A stretch of 10,834 bases of DNA, from the NCBI GenBank assembly GCA_035645115.1, contig DASQNF010000162.1:1-10834 (forward strand). The letters run 5' to 3'. This DNA is from JACVRW01 sp035645115. GTDB taxonomy: Bacteria > Actinomycetota > Thermoleophilia > Solirubrobacterales > Thermoleophilaceae. Below are positions 5,454 through 10,834 of this stretch, piece after piece. Positions within the stretch are counted from its first letter, which is position 1; each line of letters begins with the position of its first letter. A program made the translations under genes and the position numbers. Under the pieces are notes generated by a model that saw nothing but the letters and a program-made list of their open reading frames with translations, was not told the DNA's origin and did not search any database.

Positions 5454-5952
5454 GGACTTCCTGCGGGTGGCGGTGCTGCTGTTCGGCGGCGCCGCCACCA
5501 CCCTGGCCGTCGTGTCGGTGCTGGGCGCCTCGCGGGAGGACTCGAACACGCTCGTGTACGTGGCGGCGGTGTGGTGGTGCCTCGCGGCGCTGGCCGGCCT
5601 CTGGCTCGGGCGGCGGTTGCGGGCCACGCCGGGGATCGCCGACCTGCTCGCCGAGGCGCGGCCGGCGAACGCGCTGCCGGAGCTGGAGCCGGGCGCGGTG
5701 ATGTTCAGCCGGCTGTGGCCGCTCGGCGTGCTGGCGCTGGGCGCCGGGGCGATCGGCTTCTTCTTCCCCCAGGTGCCGATGGTGGCCACGGGGTACTGCC
5801 TGCTCGTGGCGCTCGTGTGGCGCAAGCAGTCGGCGGCCGTGGCGGCCGTGGAGGGCCGCGCTGGCGTGGAGTTCTGGTTCGACCGCAGCTCGCCGTTCGG
5901 CCCGCCGAAGCTGCTGCGGCTGCCGGGGCTTCGCAGGGTCGAGGCTGCTTAG
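5443..5952 (+). CDS. Membrane protein of unknown function downstream of otsB
   Basis: A 169-residue protein from GTG 5443 that I do not recognise. Hydrophobic segments lie at about 8-28, 36-56 and 91-127, the last long enough for two passes around FFFPQVP. The loop at 57-88 is polar. The C-terminal 40 residues are soluble, with a distinctive GVEFWFDRSSPFGPPKLLRLPG segment (141-162) that could be the conserved core if homologues exist. Co-transcription with otsB is likely because only 22 bases separate the genes and no promoter or Shine-Dalgarno is visible. An upstream open frame from 5296 lies inside otsB and has no family-like content, so I start at 5443. No function is inferred. Confidence 0.7.
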   Translation: MRFRDFLRVAVLLFGGAATTLAVVSVLGASREDSNTLVYVAAVWWCLAALAGLWLGRRLRATPGIADLLAEARPANALPELEPGAVMFSRLWPLGVLALGAGAIGFFFPQVPMVATGYCLLVALVWRKQSAAVAAVEGRAGVEFWFDRSSPFGPPKLLRLPGLRRVEAA

Positions 5953-6002
5953 AGGTCGTTTAAGTGAGTGGTGCGCGCCGCTCGGCATCGGCTTCATGTC
6001 GT

Positions 6003-6671
6003 CTACAGCCGATCGGCGTCGAGGACGATCTCGCCTGCAGGTCCGGTGAGGACGATGCCGGCGACGGCGGGAGGACCTGGGCGCACGGTGATGGGGAGGC
6101 GGTGCGCGCCGAGCCAGGCGGCGAGGCGATCGGCGTCGCCGTCGAGCCGCAGCTTCGCGATCTGGACGGCGCCGGCCCGATGGGTCGCCGTGGCGCGGCC
6201 CGGAAGCGGGGTTTCGTGTCCCCATTCGATGAAGAACGGGAGCGAGGGCTCGGCGGCGGCCCGCTCGATGCCGGCCAGCCGCCACCGTACGAGCCGGCCG
6301 CTCCGACCGGCCCGTGAGCCTGCCGCCACCGTCAGGTCGAGCCGGCGGGCGAGATCGTCCAACTCACGCGTGCGGACTGCCCATCCGAGCAGCCGGGGGA
6401 GCGCGGGACGCGCTGCCGCGACCCAGCGTCCGAACGGGCTCTGCGCGGCCTCGGCCCCGTCGATGATCGCGACCAGCTCGAGATAGGCCTCGCCGAGCGG
6501 CACGATCCTGTTGGCCGTGCCCCATCCGGGGTGACGGCCGCCCTCGATCGAAGCGAGGCCATGCCGCACGTCGATCTCCTTCGCGCTTGCGGCAAGGTCG
6601 GCCACAGCGATCAGGACGTGGTCGAGCTCCAGAGCGACGAGCCTAGTCTCCCAGGGGTCACCGGACCGCAT
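6003..6671 (-). CDS. VOC superfamily, glyoxalase-like domain protein
   Basis: A 222-residue protein matching the Glyoxalase_3 type (PF13468-like) of the vicinal-oxygen-chelate fold. LDHVLIAVADL (16-26) is the first beta strand with a metal-type histidine (H18), HPGWGTANRIVPLGEAYLEL (47-66) is the signature of the group with E65, and FFIEWGHETPLPG (146-158) opens the second half. Members are diverse metal-dependent isomerases, lyases or dioxygenases; the substrate is unknown. ATG 6671 is the only canonical in-frame start and has GGAG 8 bases upstream (6683-6680). The domain only begins around residue 14, where a CTG codon (6632) lies 7 bases after a TAGGCT hexamer, so a shorter leaderless form is possible. 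It lies 65 bp downstream of polX on the same strand and converges with the membrane-protein gene. Confidence 0.72.
   Translation of the reverse strand: MRSGDPWETRLVALELDHVLIAVADLAASAKEIDVRHGLASIEGGRHPGWGTANRIVPLGEAYLELVAIIDGAEAAQSPFGRWVAAARPALPRLLGWAVRTRELDDLARRLDLTVAAGSRAGRSGRLVRWRLAGIERAAAEPSLPFFIEWGHETPLPGRATATHRAGAVQIAKLRLDGDADRLAAWLGAHRLPITVRPGPPAVAGIVLTGPAGEIVLDADRL
6640..6645 (-). promoter_or_regulatory. Possible -10 hexamer inside the annotated VOC N-terminus
   Basis: Minus-strand TAGGCT ends 7 bases before a CTG codon (6632) that begins directly at the conserved ELDHV segment. It is the same hexamer as the one before the 137-residue membrane-protein gene (10106-10101). It would imply an unconventional CTG start, so it is weakly supported. 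Confidence 0.2.
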
Positions 6672-6736
6672 TGCTCGCGCTCCGGCGGGGCGCCCGTCTG
6701 GGTCCGACGACTCGGCAGCTCAATCTGAATGACTTC

Positions 6737-8464
6737 CTAGGCCGCCGCGCCGCGCTTTCGCAGCGCCGCGAGCTCGGCCCAGGGGCGGGTGTTGGCCACC
6801 TGCTCGCTGGTGAGCCAGGCGCGACGCGCGGTGGCCACGCCGTAGCGGAGGTTGCCGAGCGTGTCGGCGCCGTGGGCGTCCGAGTCGATCAGGATCATCG
6901 CTCCCGCCTGCGCCGCCGCGCGGGCGTAGAGCTCGTTCAGGTCGCGCCGGTTCGGGTTCGAGTTGATCTCGAGGAAGGTCCCGGTGTCCGCGGCCTTTGC
7001 GATCACGCGGTCGAGATCCAGCGCGTACGGCTCGCGCCGCCCGATCAGCCGCCCGGTGGGATGGCCGATCACGTCCACGAGCGGGTGCTCCATCGCTCGC
7101 ATCATCCGCTCGGTCTGCTCCTTCTCGCCGAGGCGGAAGCTCGTGTGGAGGCTCGCCACCACCCAGTCGAGCTGCTCGAGCAGAGCATCCTCGTAGTCGA
7201 CCGAGCCGTCGGGCAGCACGTTGGTCTCCGTCCCGGCCAGCACGGTGAGTCCCGGCACGTCGAGCGCGCGGATCTCCTCGAGCCGGCGCAGCAGTGCCTC
7301 GGGGGGCACGTCGTTGCCGAACCCGTGGCTGGCCGAATGGTCGGTGATCGCGATGTACTCGTAGCCGCGCTCGGCCGCGGCCGCCACCATCTCCTCGAGC
7401 GTGTTGCGCCCGTCGGAGAGCGTGGTGTGCATGTGCAGGTCGCCGCGCAGGTCGTCCAGCTCCACCAGCTCGGGCAGCTCGTGCCGGCGCGCGGCTTCGA
7501 GCTCGCCACGGTTCTCGCGCAGCTCCGGCGGGATCATCTGCATGCCGAGCCGCTCGTAGACCTCCTCCTCGGTGGTGAACGCCTGCGTCTCGCCGCTGGC
7601 GTCGTCGCCGATCCCGTACTCGCTCACGTGCAGGCCGCGGCGCACGGCCTCGGTGCGCATCGCCTCGTTGTGCCTGCCGGAGCCCGTGAAGTGCTGGAGC
7701 AGGTTGCCGAAGGCCGCCTCCGGCACGATGCGCAGGTCCACCGGCAGCCCGGAGTGCGTGACGGCGCGCGCGCCCGCGGCGCCGCGGCCCGACACCGCGT
7801 CCACCTCAGCCAGCCCCGCGAAGGCCTCCACCAGCGCGGCGGGGTCCGAGGTGGCGGCCACGATGTCGAGGTCCTTCACCGTCTCCGCGCGCCGGCGTGC
7901 GCTGCCCGCGAGCTCCACGCGGATCGCCGCCGGGTGCTCGCGCAGGGCGGCCACCAGGCTCTCGCCGACGGCGAGCGCGTGGGAGAGCAGCAGGCGCGGT
8001 CGCGGAGCGCCGTCGGCGCCCGCCGAAAGTGCGGCGAGCACGTTCTCCTCGGCCTTCGCGCCGAAGCCGGGCACGTCCTTCAGGCGACCCTCCTCCGTCG
8101 CCCGGCGCAGGTCGGCGATCGACCCCACACCGAGCTGGCCGTGCAGCAGGCGCGCCCGCTTCGGGCCCAGGCCCGGGATGCGCGTGACCTCGATCAGGCC
8201 GGCGGGGATGCGCGCCTTGAGCTTGTCGGCGGAGGGGATCGAGCCGGTCTCGAGCAGCGCCTGGATCTTCTCCTCGATCGTCTTGCCCACGCCGCTCAGC
8301 TCCGTGACCCGGCCCTGACGCGGCATCTCCTCCACCGACACGCCGGCCTCGCGGATCGCCTTCGCAGCGTTGCGGTAGGCCACGATCCGGTAGACCACGG
8401 CGCCGTCGAGCTCGTACAGGCTGGCGAGCTCCTCGAAGGCCTCAGCGATCTCTGCGTTGCGCAT
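6737..8464 (-). CDS. polX: DNA polymerase X family with PHP domain
   Basis: A 575-residue bacterial PolX that fills short gaps in base-excision-type repair and carries 3'-5' exonuclease activity in its PHP domain. The N-terminal 8-kDa-like domain covers about 1-75. Three helix-hairpin-helix segments lie at 55-67 (ELSGVGKTIEEKI), 95-107 (RIPGLGPKRARLL) and 131-143 (VPGFGAKAEENVL). The nucleotidyltransferase motif AGSARRRAETVKDLDIV (186-202) supplies D198 and D200, with a third aspartate at D243 (PVDLRIV). The PHP domain spans about 340-560 with DLHMH (H344, H346), ITDHS (D375, H376), GTETN (E413), SLH (H440), GHPTGR (H468) and DSDAH (D529, H531), so both active sites look intact. ATG 8464 gives the family-typical MRNAEIAEAFEELA start; a longer reading to 8515 would run into the divergent gene. 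TACCCT lies 9 bases upstream, and there is no Shine-Dalgarno. Confidence 0.96.
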   Translation of the reverse strand: MRNAEIAEAFEELASLYELDGAVVYRIVAYRNAAKAIREAGVSVEEMPRQGRVTELSGVGKTIEEKIQALLETGSIPSADKLKARIPAGLIEVTRIPGLGPKRARLLHGQLGVGSIADLRRATEEGRLKDVPGFGAKAEENVLAALSAGADGAPRPRLLLSHALAVGESLVAALREHPAAIRVELAGSARRRAETVKDLDIVAATSDPAALVEAFAGLAEVDAVSGRGAAGARAVTHSGLPVDLRIVPEAAFGNLLQHFTGSGRHNEAMRTEAVRRGLHVSEYGIGDDASGETQAFTTEEEVYERLGMQMIPPELRENRGELEAARRHELPELVELDDLRGDLHMHTTLSDGRNTLEEMVAAAAERGYEYIAITDHSASHGFGNDVPPEALLRRLEEIRALDVPGLTVLAGTETNVLPDGSVDYEDALLEQLDWVVASLHTSFRLGEKEQTERMMRAMEHPLVDVIGHPTGRLIGRREPYALDLDRVIAKAADTGTFLEINSNPNRRDLNELYARAAAQAGAMILIDSDAHGADTLGNLRYGVATARRAWLTSEQVANTRPWAELAALRKRGAAA

Positions 8465-8472
8465 GCCGTGGC

Positions 8473-8479
8473 TAGGGTA
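8473..8479. promoter_or_regulatory. Shared bidirectional -10 element between polX and the GT2 gene
   Basis: The 7-bp string TAGGGTA reads TAGGGT on the plus strand (8473-8478), 8 bases before GTG 8487, and TACCCT on the minus strand (8479-8474), 9 bases before ATG 8464. Both fit TANNNT at leaderless spacing within a 22-bp intergenic gap, and neither gene has a Shine-Dalgarno. Confidence 0.6.
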
Positions 8480-8486
8480 CGCGCCC

Positions 8487-9206
8487 GTGTCGGGCGCCTG
8501 GCTGGTCCTCCCCACCTACAACGAGGCCGAGAACATCGAGCCGCTGGTGCGCGCCGCGCTGCCGCAGCTCGAGGCCACCGGGCGCCCGCACACGATCCTG
8601 ATCGTGGACGACGGCTCGCCTGACGGCACCGGCCGGATCGCGGACCGGCTGGCCGGCGAGCTGGCGCCGGTGCGGGTGCTCCACCGCCACCGCAAGGAGG
8701 GTCTCGGCCGCGCCTACCTCGCCGGCTTTCACGCGGCGCTCGACGGCGGCGCCGAGCTCGTGCTCGAGATGGACTCCGATTTCTCCCACGACCCCGCCGA
8801 CCTGCCAGGGCTGATCGCGGCCTCCGACGCCGCCGACCTGGTGCTCGGCTCGCGCTACGTGCCCGGCGGCGGCATCGTCAACTGGGGAGTCGTGCGGCGC
8901 TCGCTCTCGCGCGCCGGGTCCGCCTACGCGCGCATCCTGCTCGGCATACCCGTGCGCGACCTAACCGGCGGCTTCAAGTGCTTCCACCGGCGCGTGCTCG
9001 AGACGATCGACCTCGACGGCGTGCACGCCGACGGCTACGGCTTCCAGATCGAGCTGACCTACCGGGCGGTGCAGGCCGGGTTCGCGGTGGCCGAGGTGCC
9101 GATACTGTTTCGCGAGCGGCGGGTCGGGCAGTCGAAGATGACCGCGAGGATCGCCCTGGAGGCGGTCTGGAAGGTGCCGGCGCTGCGGTTGCGGCGTGTA
9201 ACGTGA
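8487..9206 (+). CDS. Polyprenol-phosphate mannosyltransferase-like GT2 glycosyltransferase
   Basis: A 239-residue GT-A fold, family 2 glycosyltransferase of the dolichol/polyprenol-phosphate mannose synthase type, which transfers a sugar (typically mannose from GDP-mannose) to polyprenyl phosphate at the cytoplasmic membrane face. Motifs in order: VLPTYNEAENI (7-17), IVDDGSPDGT (39-48), the metal-binding EMDSDFSHDP (94-103), LGSRYVPGG (120-128), DLTGGFKCF (148-156), GYGFQIEL (173-180) and RRVGQSKM (201-208). It ends after the catalytic domain, with no C-terminal membrane (GtrA-like) domain, as in actinobacterial Ppm1 catalytic units. I chose GTG 8487 over the upstream ATG 8463 because the -10 hexamer TAGGGT sits between them and the longer reading overlaps polX. 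The sugar specificity is inferred from family resemblance. Confidence 0.9.
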   Translation: MSGAWLVLPTYNEAENIEPLVRAALPQLEATGRPHTILIVDDGSPDGTGRIADRLAGELAPVRVLHRHRKEGLGRAYLAGFHAALDGGAELVLEMDSDFSHDPADLPGLIAASDAADLVLGSRYVPGGGIVNWGVVRRSLSRAGSAYARILLGIPVRDLTGGFKCFHRRVLETIDLDGVHADGYGFQIELTYRAVQAGFAVAEVPILFRERRVGQSKMTARIALEAVWKVPALRLRRVT

Positions 9207-9223
9207 GGCGGCCGAGCGCGTCA

Positions 9224-9238
9224 CTATATTTTGTATAG
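9224..9238 (+). promoter_or_regulatory. AT-rich promoter core upstream of trxA
   Basis: This AT-rich island in GC-rich DNA reads CTATATTTTGTATAG, a 5-bp-arm inverted repeat (CTATA / TATAG). It offers two -10 candidates for trxA, TATATT (9225-9230) and TATAGC (9234-9239), giving a leader of roughly 35-45 bases. No convincing -35 is seen. Confidence 0.5.
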
Positions 9239-9257
9239 CGACTTGCGCCGCAAGTCG
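9239..9257. promoter_or_regulatory. Perfect 19-bp palindrome in the trxA leader, candidate operator
   Basis: CGACTTGCG C CGCAAGTCG has 9-bp arms around one central base. It sits immediately after the -10 candidates and 11 bases before the AAGGAG site, a classic position for a repressor operator. As RNA it could form a six-pair hairpin with a seven-base loop. No regulator is identified. Confidence 0.5.
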
Positions 9258-9268
9258 GATCAGACGAC

Positions 9269-9274
9269 AAGGAG
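9269..9274 (+). promoter_or_regulatory. Strong ribosome binding site of trxA
   Basis: AAGGAG lies 5 bases before GTG 9280. It is the only strong Shine-Dalgarno in the window, which fixes the start and contrasts with the leaderless pattern of the neighbouring genes. Confidence 0.8.
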
Positions 9275-9279
9275 CAACC

Positions 9280-9609
9280 GTGGCAGGCGCACTGAACGAG
9301 GTCACCGACAACAACTTCCAGGCCGAGGTGCTAGAGGCCGACAAGCCGGTGCTGGTGGACTTCTGGGCGCCCTGGTGCGGGCCCTGCCGGATAATCGCTC
9401 CGCACCTCGAGGAGCTGGCGGGCGAGCGCGAGGACCTCGAGATCGTGAAGCTGAACGTGGACGAGAACCCGCACACGGCCGCCACCTACGGGGTCATGTC
9501 GATCCCGATGCTGCTGCTCTTCAAGCAGGGACAGCCCGTGCACCAGATCATCGGCGCGCTGCCGAAGAGCCGGCTAGTGCAGGAGCTCGAGCCCGCGCTG
9601 GCGGCGTAG
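9280..9609 (+). CDS. trxA: Thioredoxin
   Basis: A 109-residue classical cytoplasmic thioredoxin that reduces protein disulfides and is itself reduced by thioredoxin reductase. VDFWAPWCGPCR (26-37) holds the redox-active CGPC, KLNVDENPHTAATYGV is the central strand and helix, and SIPMLLLFKQG carries the cis-proline; IPM replaces the more common IPT. The length is standard, and there is no signal peptide or membrane anchor. Start GTG 9280 is fixed by AAGGAG. The gene has its own leader with a palindrome, so it is probably a single-gene transcript. It converges with the membrane-protein gene at 9678. Confidence 0.95.
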   Translation: MAGALNEVTDNNFQAEVLEADKPVLVDFWAPWCGPCRIIAPHLEELAGEREDLEIVKLNVDENPHTAATYGVMSIPMLLLFKQGQPVHQIIGALPKSRLVQELEPALAA

Positions 9610-9651
9610 GCGCCCGCCGGCCGCGCGCCGCCCGCGGATCCGCCGGTCGGT

Positions 9652-9671
9652 CGCCTGCCCTCGCGCAGGCG
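9652..9671. terminator. GC-rich hairpin between convergent genes, possible terminator
   Basis: CGCCTGC (9652-9658) pairs with GCAGGCG (9665-9671) around a 6-base loop, in the 68-bp gap between trxA and the convergent membrane-protein gene. There is no T-tract on either side, so intrinsic termination is uncertain; in very GC-rich actinobacteria such hairpins often stand at convergent gene ends. Confidence 0.4.
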
Positions 9672-9677
9672 GGCGGG

Positions 9678-10091
9678 CTAGGCCACGGCCGCGTCCGACT
9701 CCGGCACGCGCTCGCGGCGGGCTCGATACGCCCCGCCGAGGGCGCCGCAGATGCATCCGATGAACGTGGTGGCGAACACGAGGCCCACCTGCGGCTCGGC
9801 GAGATAGGTCTTGGGCTCGTTGCCCGTGATCTCGAGCCCGAGCAGCACGAAGCTGCCGAACACGAGGCCGCCGATCCCGCCGCGCACCAGTCCGTCCTCC
9901 GCCCCACGGTGCTCCATGCCGCCGAGGAAGGCGCCGCCGATCGCAAGCGGGCCGACCAGCACCCAGTAGAGGATCGCGTTGAAGCCGAGCGCGAGGCCGG
10001 TGACGATCCCGAAGATCAGCGGCACGACGATCGCCGCGATGATCTGCTCCAGTTGCGGGCGCTCCTCGAAGGGCGGCGGCAGGCGGCTCAC
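9678..10091 (-). CDS. Small four-helix membrane protein, function unknown
   Basis: A 137-residue protein with a short polar N-terminus (MSRLPPPFEERPQLEQ) and four hydrophobic segments at about 17-36, 40-58, 71-88 and 101-122, followed by a charged tail (YRARRERVPESDAAVA). Helices are glycine-rich (GGIGGLVFGS, GCICGALGGAY). I do not recognise the family. GTG 10091 is preceded by TAGGCT 9 bases upstream and no Shine-Dalgarno, so it probably has its own leaderless transcript even though ileS lies 69 bp upstream on the same strand. The -10 sits in the centre of an inverted repeat. Confidence 0.75.
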   Translation of the reverse strand: MSRLPPPFEERPQLEQIIAAIVVPLIFGIVTGLALGFNAILYWVLVGPLAIGGAFLGGMEHRGAEDGLVRGGIGGLVFGSFVLLGLEITGNEPKTYLAEPQVGLVFATTFIGCICGALGGAYRARRERVPESDAAVA

Positions 10092-10118
10092 GGCGGGCCC
10101 AGCCTACCGGGGCCCGCC
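10092..10118. promoter_or_regulatory. Inverted repeat centred on a -10 hexamer, between ileS and the membrane-protein gene
   Basis: GGCGGGCCC (10092-10100) and GGGCCCGCC (10110-10118) are perfect 9-bp arms around a 9-bp spacer. The spacer holds AGCCTA (10101-10106), which is TAGGCT on the minus strand, 9 bases before GTG 10091. The repeat could be an operator around the -10, a terminator hairpin for ileS (no T-tract), or both. Confidence 0.5.
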
Positions 10119-10160
10119 CCCAGCGCGAGCGGTACCTGGCCCCGCGCGCGAGCGCGGAGC

Positions 10161-10834
10161 TCAGGCCCGCTCGACGGCGATCGTGAGGGTCCGGCCCTCG
10201 ATCGTCGCGCTCTCGCCGCCCGAGTGGCCGTCGTACGCGAGCGAGGTCGCGAGCGTCTCGCGCGTGAGGTAGCCCTCGTGGGCGCGCGCGGCCTCGAGCA
10301 GCTCGGCGTCGCCGCCGAGCGCGAGCGCGATCCGGTCCTCCACGTTCAGCCCCGCGCTCTTGCGAGCCGCCTGGACGGCGTGCACCACCTCGCGAGCGAG
10401 CGACTCGCGCCGCAGCTCGTCGTCCAGCTCGAGGTTGAGCGCTACCGCGTGCGTTCCGGAGCGCTCCACCTGATAGCCCTCGAGCGGCTGAAGCGACACC
10501 TGGACGTCGTCCGGCCCGATCTCGTGCTCCTGGCCCTCCAGGTTGATGCCCACGCGCCCGCCGGCCCGCAGCGCGGCCGGGTCGAGCGCCGCGATCGCGG
10601 CGGCCGCCTGCGGCATCTGCTTGCCGAAGCGCGGGCCGAGCGCGCGCCAGTTCGGCTTGAGCTCGAAGCGTCCGAGCTCGTCCGCCTCCGAGACGAAGCG
10701 CACCGACTTCACGTTCAGCTCATCCGCCAGCAGGGCCTCGAGCCGCTCGATGGCCGCGCGCTCGCGGTCGGCCGCCACCACCACCGCCTCGCGCAGCGGC
10801 TGGCGCACCTTCAGCCCGGCGTGCGCACGCGCCG
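10161..10834 (-). CDS. ileS: Isoleucyl-tRNA synthetase, C-terminal part (cut by right edge)
   Basis: The frame is open from the right edge to a TGA at 10161 (about 224 residues). It begins in the tail of the anticodon-binding region, with GLKVRQPLREAVV near the edge. It continues with DELNVKSVRFVSEADELGRFELKPNWRALGPRFGKQMP, then the C-terminal domain of long IleS enzymes (DUF5915-like), including LARE.VHAVQAARKSAGLNVEDRIAL and a final small beta domain. IleS charges tRNA-Ile in the cytoplasm. ELNVKxV followed by this domain is typical of the 'eukaryote-like' IleS2 branch rather than the E. coli type with a C-terminal zinc site; no CxxC pairs are seen. The catalytic HIGH/KMSKS region lies outside the window, so activity cannot be judged. 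Confidence 0.92.
   Translation of the reverse strand, partial: ARAHAGLKVRQPLREAVVVAADRERAAIERLEALLADELNVKSVRFVSEADELGRFELKPNWRALGPRFGKQMPQAAAAIAALDPAALRAGGRVGINLEGQEHEIGPDDVQVSLQPLEGYQVERSGTHAVALNLELDDELRRESLAREVVHAVQAARKSAGLNVEDRIALALGGDAELLEAARAHEGYLTRETLATSLAYDGHSGGESATIEGRTLTIAVERA

Noticed and set aside
5953..6013. ATCGGC (5987-5992) / GCCGAT (6008-6013) inverted repeat in the convergent gap before the VOC gene.
   Set aside because: A six-base stem with a 15-base loop, overlapping the VOC coding end, and no T-tract; too weak.
2015..6665. GGGTCACCGGA occurs at 2016-2026 or so and again near 6656-6665.
   Set aside because: One copy is in the terminator and the other is in the VOC N-terminal coding region; a single short match gives no evidence of a repeat family.
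8457..8515. Longer starts for the GT2 gene (8457 or ATG 8463) and for polX (8515) that would make the genes overlap.
   Set aside because: The added residues match neither family, and the shared TAGGGTA -10 element would fall inside both genes.
6671..8623. A very long plus-strand open frame opposite polX (about 650 codons).
   Set aside because: The minus strand encodes PolX with all helix-hairpin-helix, nucleotidyltransferase and PHP motifs; the plus frame is a by-product of GC-rich codon usage with no family-like content.

Overview
The window is very GC-rich chromosomal DNA, densely packed with coding sequence. It looks like an actinomycete of the Thermoleophilia/Solirubrobacterales kind. 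That placement is an inference from base composition, from a compact RpoD-like second sigma factor, from an IleS C-terminus of the long 'eukaryote-like' type, and from the frequent lack of Shine-Dalgarno sequences. No mobile element, CRISPR array, tRNA or rRNA is visible, and no stretch over 300 bases lacks a gene.

Left end (1-2003): the N-terminus of a GlxA/FtrA-type AraC-family regulator runs off the left edge on the minus strand. It is divergent from a single-domain rhodanese, and an 8-bp-arm inverted repeat lies between them. An amidohydrolase-2 family enzyme with an unassigned C-terminal extension follows, ending at a strong bidirectional terminator (2011-2078).

Middle left (2078-4599, all minus): a tight five-gene cluster, in transcription order two half-size TauE/SafE proteins, a STAS anti-anti-sigma protein, a group 1/2 sigma-70 factor and an MpsC/DUF2294 protein. 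This is the most unusual gene grouping here: an export or membrane module, a partner-switching protein, a sigma factor and a membrane-potential-related protein in one run, with no anti-sigma kinase in view.

Middle (4620-8464): trehalose-6-phosphate phosphatase OtsB is divergent from the TauE gene across only 20 bp and is followed by an unrecognised membrane protein. The two are joined by a 26-bp tandem duplication that appears to have rebuilt the stop/start junction. A glyoxalase-like VOC protein and PolX (DNA polymerase with a PHP nuclease domain) lie on the minus strand.

Right (8487-10834): a polyprenol-phosphate mannosyltransferase-like GT2 enzyme is divergent from polX across 22 bp. Thioredoxin, a small four-helix membrane protein (minus) and the C-terminal part of ileS (minus, cut by the right edge) follow.

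A recurring theme is regulatory. Most promoter-proximal start codons have no Shine-Dalgarno but carry a TANNNT hexamer ending 6-9 bases upstream, the signature of leaderless transcription. At two divergent pairs a single 7-bp element supplies the -10 for both strands. trxA is the exception: it has a real leader, a strong AAGGAG site and a perfect 19-bp palindrome.
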